Assembly (NCBI RefSeq): GCF_000416235.1
Contig: NZ_ATLO01000054.1
Location: forward strand, 41,979 to 105,978
DNA: 64,000 bases
From: Pseudomonas sp. CFII64
Lineage (GTDB): Bacteria > Pseudomonadota > Gammaproteobacteria > Pseudomonadales > Pseudomonadaceae
Direction of reading: 5' to 3'
The notes under the pieces are model-generated. The model had not been told where the DNA came from. It worked only from the letters and a program-made list of their open reading frames with translations, and did not search any database. Position numbers and translations under genes: made by a program. Position 1 is the first letter of the stretch. Each line of letters begins with the position of its first letter. Positions 17,726 to 26,180 of this stretch are shown here, in pieces.

Positions 17726-17829
17726 GGCCTTCCCGGATAAAACCACGATTGCAAAATCGCCGCGATCTTGTGGGACCGGATTTATCCGGGAAGACGTCGT
17801 TTCGATTCGCGAGCAAGCTCGCTCCCACG
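17726..17829. repeat. REP-like palindromes of two families
   Basis: An inverted pair TCCCGGATAAAA... (17730) and GGGACCGGATTTATCCGGGAAG (17771-17793), then a second type, TCGCGAGCAAGCTCGCTCCCAC (17806-17827). They fill the gap between yebG and the convergent E2 gene and probably serve as transcription ends. Confidence 0.8.
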
Positions 17830-17869
17830 GAGACAGGTGACTCCCTGTTGGAGCGAGCGGGCAACACGC

Positions 17870-18973
17870 TCAGTCAGCTTTCTCCAGCTCATCCACCAAC
17901 GCCCGGAAAAACCGCGCGGCTTCGCCGCCGGTCACAGCCCGGTGATCGAAGGTCAGTGACAGCGGCAAAATCGGGTGCACCACCACTTCGCCGTTGACCG
18001 CTACCGGCTCATCGCGAATCGCGCCCGCGCCGATGATCGCCACCTGTGGCGGGACCACGACCGGGCTGGCGTAACGTCCGAACAAGGTGCCGAAATTGGA
18101 CAGGGTAATCGTTGCGCCCATCATTTCCTTCGGCGGGATCGACCGAGCCTGAACGTCTGCCCGCAGGCGGCTCATGCCTTCTTTCAGATCAGCCGACTCA
18201 CGATTGCCCACATCGCGCAGGACCGGCACGAACAAGCCGTCCGGTGTGTCCACGGCAATGCCCAGATCCAGCTGCTGATGCTGCTTGATGGACAGGGATT
18301 TGCCATCAAACCCGCTGTTGAGTACCGGCTCCACTTTACAGGCGGCGGCCATGGCTTTGCCGAGCCTGATCAATGGGTCACGGGCTTGGGACCAGCGATG
18401 CAAATCGGCATCGCCATAGATCGTCACCGGTACCACTTCCGCATGGGACCGGGCCATATTCAGCGCCATGCTGCGTCTGACACCGCGCAGTTTTTCGCCG
18501 CCAAAACGGTCGCGGTCGGCCTGGGCTGCGCCCTCGACATCGGCACGGGTGATCAGGCCATCATTGCCAGAACCGCTCAACGCGCCAATGTCCACGCCCA
18601 ATTGCCGTGCCAGTTGCCGGACCGCCGGTGTCGCTCTGGCGGCCAGGTGCTCGCGGGTGGACGGCGCGGCACCGACGAAAAACTGGTCATCCTGGCTGCC
18701 GCCACCTTCGAGACGTCCGACCACAGTGCCCGCATCGCCTTCGCCTTCGAATGCCATCAAGGGTTCGCCCACATGCAGGATGTCGCCATCGCCGCCGTAG
18801 ACCTTGGCGACCACGCCGTCATAAGGCGCGGGAATGTCGACAATGGCCTTGGCGGTTTCCACTGAAACCATCAGTTGGTCGGCCTTGACCGTATCGCCGG
18901 CCTTGACGTGCCATTCGACGATTTCCGCTTCCTGCAAGCCTTCGCCCAGATCGGGCAGTTTGAAATATTTCAT
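17870..18973 (-). CDS. 2-oxoacid dehydrogenase E2 (dihydrolipoyl acyltransferase), BkdB-like
   Basis: 367 residues. An N-terminal lipoyl domain (1-80) has its lipoyl-lysine at K42 in VSVETAKAIVD; a peripheral subunit-binding domain lies near 115-150 (ATPAVRQLARQLGVDI); a catalytic acyltransferase domain ends with FDHRAVTGGEAARF. It transfers the acyl group from E1 to CoA. The usual HxxxDG active-site signature is H344-RAV-T348-G, with Thr in place of Asp. The gene follows E1-beta by 24 bases and ends the operon. No E3 (lipoamide dehydrogenase) gene is present, so E3 must come from elsewhere. Confidence 0.9.
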   Translation of the reverse strand: MKYFKLPDLGEGLQEAEIVEWHVKAGDTVKADQLMVSVETAKAIVDIPAPYDGVVAKVYGGDGDILHVGEPLMAFEGEGDAGTVVGRLEGGGSQDDQFFVGAAPSTREHLAARATPAVRQLARQLGVDIGALSGSGNDGLITRADVEGAAQADRDRFGGEKLRGVRRSMALNMARSHAEVVPVTIYGDADLHRWSQARDPLIRLGKAMAAACKVEPVLNSGFDGKSLSIKQHQQLDLGIAVDTPDGLFVPVLRDVGNRESADLKEGMSRLRADVQARSIPPKEMMGATITLSNFGTLFGRYASPVVVPPQVAIIGAGAIRDEPVAVNGEVVVHPILPLSLTFDHRAVTGGEAARFFRALVDELEKAD

Positions 18974-18997
18974 CGCAAGTCTCCTGAATCCGGGCCG

Positions 18998-19984
18998 TCA
19001 GGCAAAGTTGAGCGCTTGGTCGCAGGCGTGAAGAATGTCTTCCACGCCAGGAATGTACAGTTGCTCCAGTCGATACAGCGGCGGCGGAATATCCGGCGCC
19101 GTAACGCGGGCAATGGGCGCCTGCAAATCCAGCAAGACCCGCTCATAAAGACTGGCGGCGATCTCCGCACCGACGCCGCAGGAACGCGGCGCTTCGTGCA
19201 CGATGACGCAGCGCCCGGTCTTGCGCACCGAGGCTTCGAGGGTGTCCAGATCCAGCGGTTTGACGCAGGCCACGTCGATCACTTCCGCCGAGATACCTTG
19301 TTCACTCAATGCAGCAGCGGCCTGCAAGGTTTCGTGGACGCTCGCGCCCCAACTGATCAGGGTGATATCGCTGCCTTCGCGCAGGGTGAAACAAGTATCC
19401 AGCGGCAGGCGCTTGCCGTCGTCGAGCAGCGGTTGCGGGTTCATGCGATACAGCCGGGTCGGCTCCAGGAAGATCACCGGATCAGGATCGTCGATGGCCG
19501 CCAGCAGCAAACCGTAAGCCCGCGCCGGCGAGGACGGTATGACCACGCGCAGGCCCGGGATGTGGGCGAACAAGGCTTCGGTGCTTTCGCTGTGATGTTC
19601 CGGCGCGCGAATGCCCGCGCCCATGGGCGAGCGCATGACCATCGGGCAACTCAGGCGTCCGCGCGTCCGATTGCGCATGCGGCTGGCGTGGGAAACCAGA
19701 TGCTCCATCGCGGCATAGATAAAACCCATGAACTGGATTTCCACCACCGGTTTCAATCCCTGTGCCGCCATGCCGATGACCAGCCCGCCGAGCATGGTTT
19801 CCGCCAGTGGCGAATCGATCACCCGCTTGAAACCAAAACTGTCGCGCAGGCCTTGCGTGGCACGGAACACCCCGCCATTGACGCCAACGTCTTCACCCAG
19901 CACCACGACGTTTTCGTCTTCGGTCATGGCCCGATGCAAGGCGAGGTTGACCGCTTCCAGCAGGCTGACTTTTTCACTGCTCAT
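18998..19984 (-). CDS. 2-oxoacid dehydrogenase E1 component, beta subunit
   Basis: 328 residues of the transketolase-like E1-beta fold: EAVNLALHRAMTEDENVVVLGEDVGVNGGVFRAT at the start, QFMGFIYAAMEHLVSHASRMR and PMGAGIRAPEHHSES in the middle, and a C-terminal domain with CVIVHEAPRSCGVGAEIA. It pairs with E1-alpha to decarboxylate a 2-oxoacid, most likely a branched-chain one given the leucine dehydrogenase gene. The ATG at 19984 has a strong GGAGGTGA site and overlaps the E1-alpha end by 11 bases. Confidence 0.92.
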   Translation of the reverse strand: MSSEKVSLLEAVNLALHRAMTEDENVVVLGEDVGVNGGVFRATQGLRDSFGFKRVIDSPLAETMLGGLVIGMAAQGLKPVVEIQFMGFIYAAMEHLVSHASRMRNRTRGRLSCPMVMRSPMGAGIRAPEHHSESTEALFAHIPGLRVVIPSSPARAYGLLLAAIDDPDPVIFLEPTRLYRMNPQPLLDDGKRLPLDTCFTLREGSDITLISWGASVHETLQAAAALSEQGISAEVIDVACVKPLDLDTLEASVRKTGRCVIVHEAPRSCGVGAEIAASLYERVLLDLQAPIARVTAPDIPPPLYRLEQLYIPGVEDILHACDQALNFA

Positions 19985-21074
19985 GATGCTCACCTCCGGC
20001 GCGGCGTGCGGCCCGCTCAAGGAACCACTCACGCTGCTCGGCGAGCGCTGCTGGCCATTTGGCGTAGACGTGATCGATCACCGATTCCGGCGACTGAATC
20101 CCGGCTGCGTCGAACGCAGCAACGGCCTGTTGCACCAGCGCCTGGCATTCAGTGATGAGCGTCTGTTCGCGACCTTCGTCCCAAACGCCCTGACTGGCCA
20201 TGAACGATTGCAGGCGTTTGATCGGCTCTTCCAGCCAAGCCTGTTTCACTTCTTCAGCCGCCCGGTAACGCGTGGCGTCATCCGCCGTGGTGTGATCGCC
20301 GAGCCGATAGCTCAGGCATTCCAGCAGCACTGGGCCTTTGCCTTTGCGCGCACGTTCCAGGGCAACCTGCATGCGATCGTAGACGGCAAGAATGTCGTTG
20401 CCGTCGACTTGTTCACCATGGAAGCCGGCCCCGATAGCTTTTTGCGCCAGGGTCGGCGCGCCGCACTGCATGCGCCGGGGCACGGAAATCGCCCATTGAT
20501 TGTTGTTGATGACGAACACCACCGGCAATTGCCAGGCGCCGGCCACGTTCAGCGCTTCGAGAAAATCACCTTTGCTGGTCGCGCCGTCGCCGCAAGTGGT
20601 CACGGCAACTCGATGCTCGCCGCGAATCTTGAACGCGCTGGCCACGCCGCAAGCATGCAGCGCCTGCGTGGCAATCGGCACGCAGAGCGGGAAATCCTCA
20701 GCGACGGCCGGTTCGGCAAAGTTGCTTCCGCGCTCGTCACCGCCCCAATACAGAAGAATTTCTTCCATGCGCACGCCGCGCATCAGTTGCACGGCAGTGT
20801 CGCGGTAATACGGGATCAGTACGTCTTCGGGATGCATGAGGCTGCCGATGGCAACACCAATGGCTTCCTGACCAAGGGTCGGCGCGTAAGTCCCGATGCG
20901 CCCGGTACGCTGCAGGGCCACGGCTTTCTGGTCGAACAGCCGGGTCAAGACCATTTGCCGATAGAGACGGGTCAGGAGATTGAAGTCGTCGGCCCAGGGC
21001 GGCAGTTCACCTGTCAGGCGACCATCCGGGGCAAGGTAACGGGTATACGCAACATTGAGCCTGGTGCTGGGCAT
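19974..21074 (-). CDS. 2-oxoacid dehydrogenase E1 component, alpha subunit
   Basis: 366 residues. The thiamine diphosphate motif runs from GDGATSKGDFLEALN to VINNNQWAIS (GDG...NN), and the phosphorylation-loop-like region is SYRLGDHTTADDATRYR. It catalyses decarboxylation and reductive acylation of E2. The sequence lies between pyruvate and branched-chain E1-alpha types; the neighbouring leucine dehydrogenase favours a branched-chain substrate. The start is 80 bases after the leucine dehydrogenase stop, so the four genes form one operon. Confidence 0.9.
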   Translation of the reverse strand: MPSTRLNVAYTRYLAPDGRLTGELPPWADDFNLLTRLYRQMVLTRLFDQKAVALQRTGRIGTYAPTLGQEAIGVAIGSLMHPEDVLIPYYRDTAVQLMRGVRMEEILLYWGGDERGSNFAEPAVAEDFPLCVPIATQALHACGVASAFKIRGEHRVAVTTCGDGATSKGDFLEALNVAGAWQLPVVFVINNNQWAISVPRRMQCGAPTLAQKAIGAGFHGEQVDGNDILAVYDRMQVALERARKGKGPVLLECLSYRLGDHTTADDATRYRAAEEVKQAWLEEPIKRLQSFMASQGVWDEGREQTLITECQALVQQAVAAFDAAGIQSPESVIDHVYAKWPAALAEQREWFLERAARRAGGEHHEQ

Positions 21075-21154
21075 TGCTTTCTCCTTACACGCGGGATACG
21101 CGTGCTACACGAAACCTCGGCACTTGTGGCGACGAGGTTTTCAGGCGTCGGCAA

Positions 21155-22192
21155 TCACCGGGTAAGGCGTGGACCGACGTTCAAGAGGTGCTCCGCCAGC
21201 ATGTCAGCGACCCGCGCGGGTGAGCGCTTTTCCGCTTGTGCGTGGGCGTAGACCTCAGTCAATCGTTGGCCGATCTTGGCCAGATGCGCAGTGATGGTGG
21301 AGAGCGTTTCCCCGCGATGTTGCAGGGCGACGTAGATAAGTCCGCCGGAATTGATCACATAGTCCGGTGCATACAGAATGCCGCGATTCTCCAGTTGATC
21401 GGCGACCTGCAGACTGGTCAGTTGATTATTGGCCCCGCCCGCCACCGCCGCGCAACGTAGCTGCGCAACCGTTTTGCTGTTGAGCACCGCGCCCAACCCA
21501 CAGGGCGCGAGGATGTCGCAGGGCGTGCTGAGCAGCGCTTCGCAGGCGATTGGATGGGCGCCGAACTGTTCCATGGCGAGTTGGACGCGTCCGCTGTCCA
21601 GATCGCTGACCAGCAAGTCGGCACCGGCCGCGTGAAGTTGTTCGGCCAGGGCGTATCCCACATGCCCCAATCCTTGAATCGCCACGCGCAACCCTTCCAG
21701 ATTGTCGCTGCCCAGACGCGCCATGGCCGTGGTCCGAATCCCGGCAAACACGCCCATGGCGGTATGCGCCGAAGGATCGCCGGCTTCGGTGGTGCTGGTC
21801 ACGTGCTGGGTGTGCTGTGCGATGCAGTCCATGTCGGCGCTGGAGGTTCCGCTGTCCACTGCCGTGATGTAACGCCCGTCGAGGCTTTCGACGAAGCGTC
21901 CGAAAGCCTCGAACAGTGCAGCGCGATCAGGAACATGGGCGGGACGCATGATGACCGCCTTGCCGCCACCTTGCGGCAAACCGGCGAGGACCGCTTTGTA
22001 ACTCATGTTTCTAGCCAGACGGATGGCGTCCTCGATGGCGCTGTCTTCATCTGGATAGGCAAGATAACGACATCCACCCAAGGCAGGACCGCGCTGGCAA
22101 TTGTCGATGGCGATCACTGCCTTCAGGCCGGTTTCGGGATCGACGACCAGATGCAGTGATTCGATGCGTGAACTGTGCATGAGAGCGAACAT
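21155..22192 (-). CDS. Leucine dehydrogenase (Glu/Leu/Phe/Val dehydrogenase family)
   Basis: 345 residues. The N-terminal catalytic domain has RGPALGGCRY and the active lysine in LPQGGGKAVI; a Rossmann domain carries the GLGHVG nucleotide motif, and VAGGANNQL follows. It deaminates L-leucine, valine or isoleucine to 2-oxoacids with NAD+. It is first in an operon with the E1-alpha, E1-beta and E2 genes, so the oxoacids can pass directly to oxidative decarboxylation. The upstream 190 bases hold a T-rich run but no site I can name. Confidence 0.9.
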   Translation of the reverse strand: MFALMHSSRIESLHLVVDPETGLKAVIAIDNCQRGPALGGCRYLAYPDEDSAIEDAIRLARNMSYKAVLAGLPQGGGKAVIMRPAHVPDRAALFEAFGRFVESLDGRYITAVDSGTSSADMDCIAQHTQHVTSTTEAGDPSAHTAMGVFAGIRTTAMARLGSDNLEGLRVAIQGLGHVGYALAEQLHAAGADLLVSDLDSGRVQLAMEQFGAHPIACEALLSTPCDILAPCGLGAVLNSKTVAQLRCAAVAGGANNQLTSLQVADQLENRGILYAPDYVINSGGLIYVALQHRGETLSTITAHLAKIGQRLTEVYAHAQAEKRSPARVADMLAEHLLNVGPRLTR

Positions 22193-22382
22193 CGGCAGTG
22201 CTCCCGGAATACTTTTTTTCTAAGGCGATTATAGGCGCTGCTGGGAAAAATGATTGACCGCTGGTGCATGCGGGTAAAACACATCTGCGCTTACATTCGG
22301 CACTGGACGAAATCTGCGACGAGGGCTAAAACAAGTCATCGCTGCCAACATTCCAGTTGCCCGGATCCGGTCGGAGGGGTCG

Positions 22383-23186
22383 ATGACGCCACGCCAGCAT
22401 TGTCTGTCTTGCTTGCAGAAAAACCCTTGCGATGTGTTCGAGGCTGCGCTGTGGGTATCGGCCGAACATGACCCGCAGTTTCTCCCCCAGCACCTGCGCG
22501 CCGAAATGGATCAATTGCAGCGCCAGGTGAATAACGCCCTGCCCTCGCTGCCGCCTTCCGAGCTGGCCCAACCTTTATTGCGGCAACTCAATGCCATGGG
22601 GTTCGCCCAGGACGACTGGAACCCGCCCAAACCTGAGTCGGCGCTGCTGCACAAAGTGCTGCAACGGCGTCGCGGGCAACCCCTGGCCCTGGCGCTGATC
22701 GCCCTGGAAATTGCCAGACGGCTGGACATCAGACTCGAAGGGGTAAATTTCCCTGGTCATTTTCTGCTGCGGGTTCCGGGGGCCGACCATTTGCTGGACC
22801 CCTGTGGTGGGCGGCGCCTCTACCCGCAAGACTGCCGGGAACTGCTGGTTCGCCAGTTCGGACCAGACATGCAATTGCGCGCGGCGCACATGATTCGCGC
22901 CACGGAGTTGAGCATGCTGCAACGGCTTTCGCGCAATCTTCGCCATCTGCATCAACTGAACGATGACCTGTTGGCATCGCTTAAAGATGCTGATCGCGTG
23001 GTGGAACTGGGCCAGGCAACAACCGGGGATCATCTGATCCGGGCCGGCCTGTATCACGCCCTGGACTGTCCGCAGGCCGAACGATTTGATCTGGAACACG
23101 CTCTGCTCTTGAGCGACGATCCGCTTCAGCGCCTCAGACTCACCGAGCGGTTGAGTCAGCTGCCGTCGAGCAAAGCCATACACTGA
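22383..23186 (+). CDS. SirB1/transglutaminase-like family protein
   Basis: 267 residues. LLHKVLQRRRGQPLALALIALEIARRLDIRLEGVNFPGHFLLRV matches the SirB1 (transglutaminase-like) family, with a C-terminal helical, TPR-like part. The usual catalytic Cys of transglutaminases is not evident in the region, where the His (PGHFLLR) and Asp (LLDPCGGR) are seen. Homologues are widespread in Proteobacteria with no settled function. It is divergent from the leucine dehydrogenase operon. A GGAGGGGTCG sequence precedes the ATG. Confidence 0.75.
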   Translation: MTPRQHCLSCLQKNPCDVFEAALWVSAEHDPQFLPQHLRAEMDQLQRQVNNALPSLPPSELAQPLLRQLNAMGFAQDDWNPPKPESALLHKVLQRRRGQPLALALIALEIARRLDIRLEGVNFPGHFLLRVPGADHLLDPCGGRRLYPQDCRELLVRQFGPDMQLRAAHMIRATELSMLQRLSRNLRHLHQLNDDLLASLKDADRVVELGQATTGDHLIRAGLYHALDCPQAERFDLEHALLLSDDPLQRLRLTERLSQLPSSKAIH

Positions 23187-23465
23187 ACCGCTTGTGGCGA
23201 CTGTTGCCGTCCATGCAACAGTTAATGTCGCAAACCACTGTTTTCCAATGCAATTAAACACTCTATTCTTGCCGCACTTAAGCAGGCCACTCAATTAACT
23301 CGCCTTGTTTACCCATCGATTTGCGCTGGCACGTTGCTGTCTCTGACGTACCGGACTTTTAGAGTGTATCGACGTTGATTTTATAGCTCCTGGATCTACG
23401 TCTTGTTTAGCCGGTGTTATACAGCGGCTTTTTTTTGCCCCCCACCAACTCATGGCCTTGAGCCA
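23187..23465. other. Intergenic stretch with no supported gene
   Basis: 279 bases between two convergent genes, AT-richer than the flanks. I see a C/T-rich run near 23425-23450 that could end transcription of the leftward gene, but no clear hairpin and no convincing reading frame. Confidence 0.4.
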
Positions 23466-24044
23466 TTACACCTTCGATTTCAACTTGGCTGGCAGGTGTT
23501 CATCCTTGATCTTTTCGCCATTTTTTATCCGTTTGTTCAGGGCCATCGTTCCATAGGTATCCCCTGTGGATGCAAACACCTGCAAATTTTTCATGACGTG
23601 GACCGTCTTGATGTAGTCCGGCAACAACAGTTTTGAATATTTGTCTCCGGTCAGTACTTTGGTCTGCATTTCATCGATGCGTTTGGCGAAGAATTCCAGA
23701 GCATTTATCTTGACATCCGGGTGGGAGATTTTGCCATCCTTGTCGAACTCCAGCGCTGCACGGCCCATCAGATCCGCAGTCAGGTTATCAATCAGACCAA
23801 AAGCCAGGAGTTGTTTGCCAACGTTTCCTAACTCTTCAGGACTTACCTGTTCCGCATCAAAGTCTTTGAACAATGGCCGAAGTTTATTTTGCTCCATAGA
23901 CAGTGTATTGAGCGCGACAGGGTCCTCGCCGATCTCCAGCAAGATACGATTGGTATCGGCACTGGCTTTTTTAAGTGATGGATCTTCCAGCCGAGGCTTG
24001 ATAATCACCTGTGGCATATTTGCATAACGATCAACCATTCCCAT
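23466..24044 (-). CDS. Hypothetical protein, orphan
   Basis: 192 residues, lysine and aspartate rich, with no signal peptide, membrane segment or motif I recognise. It reads as an all-helical soluble protein (LLEIGEDPVALNTLSMEQNKL, ALEFFAKRIDEMQTKVLTG) with a basic C-terminus ending KSKV. I chose ATG 24044 because AGAAGGAA lies eight bases before it; codons further upstream lack a site. The gene and its flanks are clearly poorer in GC than neighbours, suggesting acquisition. Its context (SirB1-like and SDR genes) gives no function. Confidence 0.7.
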   Translation of the reverse strand: MGMVDRYANMPQVIIKPRLEDPSLKKASADTNRILLEIGEDPVALNTLSMEQNKLRPLFKDFDAEQVSPEELGNVGKQLLAFGLIDNLTADLMGRAALEFDKDGKISHPDVKINALEFFAKRIDEMQTKVLTGDKYSKLLLPDYIKTVHVMKNLQVFASTGDTYGTMALNKRIKNGEKIKDEHLPAKLKSKV

Positions 24045-24245
24045 GATGCGGTTCCTTCTATGTCGAATGAAGTATTCATCGAACATATCGGGAACTGGCC
24101 GGGCGACTTTATAGACAGAACACCCCACGGGTTAAATCCAGACGGGTACTACTTGTCATATGGAATATTCTTACACCGCGCAATGAAGACTCCTAATTAT
24201 CAACTGGTTAATCAGCCGTTTCGTTGCGCAATTAGATAGTTTTAG

Positions 24246-25157
24246 TTAACCCATATACCTCTGCAGATTAGCCATCATCTCTTTCAGTGCCTCAACGTTA
24301 TCCTGCGGATGCACTGCGCCGCCGAAATCACTGATGACTTGCCATTGCGCGGCGACGTCTTCCGGGCTGAACCCCGCATGAGGATCGAAGCCTGCGCCGA
24401 GGCTTCGCTCCCAGCGGACTTTGCCGATCCAGCCGCCGCCCACTTCGAACAAACCGGCGCTGTCCTGGCATTGCTCGCTGCCCAGATACACAACTAACGG
24501 GCTGATCAGTTCCGGCTTCAGCAGCTCGAAGACATTGGGCGGGATCAGCCCTTCGGTCATTCGCGTGCCACCGGTTGGGGCGATGGCATTGACCAGAATG
24601 TTGTTCTTGCGACCTTCCAGGGCCAGGGTGCGTGTCAGGCCATAAAGCCCCAACTTGGCCATGCCGTAATTGGACTGGCCAAAGTTGCCGTAAATGCCGG
24701 AGGTCGACGAGGTAAATATCACCCGACCATAGTTCTGCTCGCGCAAGTGAGGCCAGGCCGCGTGCGTCACTTTATAAGCGCCTTCGACGTGCACGCGATA
24801 AACCAGATCCCAGTCGGCATCCTCCATTTTGGCAAAGGATTTATCGCGCAGAATTCCGGCATTGTTCACCACCACGTCGACACGGCCGAAAGCGTCCAGG
24901 GCGTTCTGGACGATCTTGTCGCCATCGGTTACCGAATCGTGATTGGCCACCGCCGTGCCGCCCGCTTCGCGAATCTCACTGACCACACGATCTGCCGCCG
25001 ACGCGTTGGCGCCTTCCCCGCTGGCGGAACCGCCAAGATCGTTGACCACCACGCGAGCGCCATGGCGGGCAAACAGCAGCGCATGGGCGCGCCCCAATCC
25101 GCCGCCAGCACCGGTGACGATCACTACTTTGTCGTCGAAATGGACAGGTTCACTCAT
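24246..25157 (-). CDS. Short-chain dehydrogenase, MFE-2/HSD17B4-like 3-hydroxyacyl-CoA dehydrogenase type
   Basis: 303 residues. The cofactor motif is TGAGGGLGRAHAL, followed by NNAGILRDKSF, a Ser in FTSSTSGIYGN and catalytic YGMAK. The block RDKSFAKMEDADWDLVYRVHVEGAYKVT is typical of the dehydrogenase part of peroxisomal-type multifunctional enzymes acting on 3-hydroxyacyl-CoA. Here it is a stand-alone domain with a C-terminal 60-residue extension. GGAG precedes the ATG at 25157. It follows the alpha/beta hydrolase gene by 69 bases, making it the last gene of a three-gene group. Confidence 0.87.
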   Translation of the reverse strand: MSEPVHFDDKVVIVTGAGGGLGRAHALLFARHGARVVVNDLGGSASGEGANASAADRVVSEIREAGGTAVANHDSVTDGDKIVQNALDAFGRVDVVVNNAGILRDKSFAKMEDADWDLVYRVHVEGAYKVTHAAWPHLREQNYGRVIFTSSTSGIYGNFGQSNYGMAKLGLYGLTRTLALEGRKNNILVNAIAPTGGTRMTEGLIPPNVFELLKPELISPLVVYLGSEQCQDSAGLFEVGGGWIGKVRWERSLGAGFDPHAGFSPEDVAAQWQVISDFGGAVHPQDNVEALKEMMANLQRYMG

Positions 25158-25226
25158 GACTAGCTCCAGGAAAGGTCGGCAGCAACGCGTTCGCATCAGT
25201 GTCGTCCACTCGACTTGCGGTCACAA

Positions 25227-26180
25227 TCAAACCGATCCTCGCTGAATAGTGCTCGATAATGCCGCTGGATGCGCCGGGTCTCGGGTCGCGTCCGCTGTCC
25301 CTTCTTTTTCTATGGCGGCCCGGAACGCCAGATAGTGGCGAAGCACAAGCAACGGCGCTTCCATCTGCGGGTAATGACCGATTCCCTCCAGCAACACGGT
25401 ATCGGCGTCGGGAATCAGCTGCCGGTAGCGCTCGACCATATGCGCGCCGGAAATCGGGTCGACCGCCCCGTCAATCACTCTCAATGGCACGCCTCCCGCC
25501 TGCATGGCGCTCACCCAGCGTTCACGTTGTTCGACGCGCTCCGGAATGTAGCGAATCAAGCGATGGAAAATTCGCGGGCCGTGGTTGGCCGTGATCAGGC
25601 TCCAAAGATCGTCCAGCTCACTTTCACTGGGAGCGGTGTCCGGACCGAAGATCCTGCTGAAGTTTTTGTCCAGACTGCCTCGATTGAACAAGCGGCTGAA
25701 TATCCAGCCCACTGGACTCAGCAACAGCTTTTGCGCCAAGACCTGGCGGTGGGTTTCCGGAAACAGGCCGCCGTTGAGGAATACGCAACTGGCCATTGCA
25801 AAGCGCCCTTCGTGATGACGCGCCAACAGTTCCTGGGCAACGCTGTCGCCGTAATCATGGGCCAACACGTGAATCGGCCGAGCTTCATCCAGATGCTGCA
25901 ACAAGGCTTGTTGCACATCAGCCTGCTCGATGAGGCTGTAAGCGCGGCGCGGCGGTTTGGCTGAGTCGCCGAACCCGAGCATGTCGCAGGCAATCACCCG
26001 ATACCGCGCTGCCAAAGGTTGCCAGAGGTAATGCCAGTCCCAGCTGGCGGTCGGAAAACCGTGAATCAGCAACAAAGGCTCACCCTCGCCCGCCGTCCAG
26101 TAGCGAATGGCATGGCCCTTGAAGTCGAACGTCTGCCCACGGGTGCGCCAGATACGCAGCGGTATCTCGGTCAGCGGCAT
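25227..26180 (-). CDS. Alpha/beta hydrolase, haloalkane dehalogenase/epoxide hydrolase-like
   Basis: 317 residues. The oxyanion-hole region is IHGFPTASWDW, the nucleophile elbow is AHDYGD with Asp109 as nucleophile rather than Ser, and the catalytic His is in GIGHYPQMEAP. An Asp nucleophile is shared by haloalkane dehalogenases, fluoroacetate dehalogenases and epoxide hydrolases. The substrate is unknown. The start overlaps the aldolase stop (TAATG), so they are translationally coupled. Confidence 0.85.
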   Translation of the reverse strand: MPLTEIPLRIWRTRGQTFDFKGHAIRYWTAGEGEPLLLIHGFPTASWDWHYLWQPLAARYRVIACDMLGFGDSAKPPRRAYSLIEQADVQQALLQHLDEARPIHVLAHDYGDSVAQELLARHHEGRFAMASCVFLNGGLFPETHRQVLAQKLLLSPVGWIFSRLFNRGSLDKNFSRIFGPDTAPSESELDDLWSLITANHGPRIFHRLIRYIPERVEQRERWVSAMQAGGVPLRVIDGAVDPISGAHMVERYRQLIPDADTVLLEGIGHYPQMEAPLLVLRHYLAFRAAIEKEGTADATRDPAHPAALSSTIQRGSV

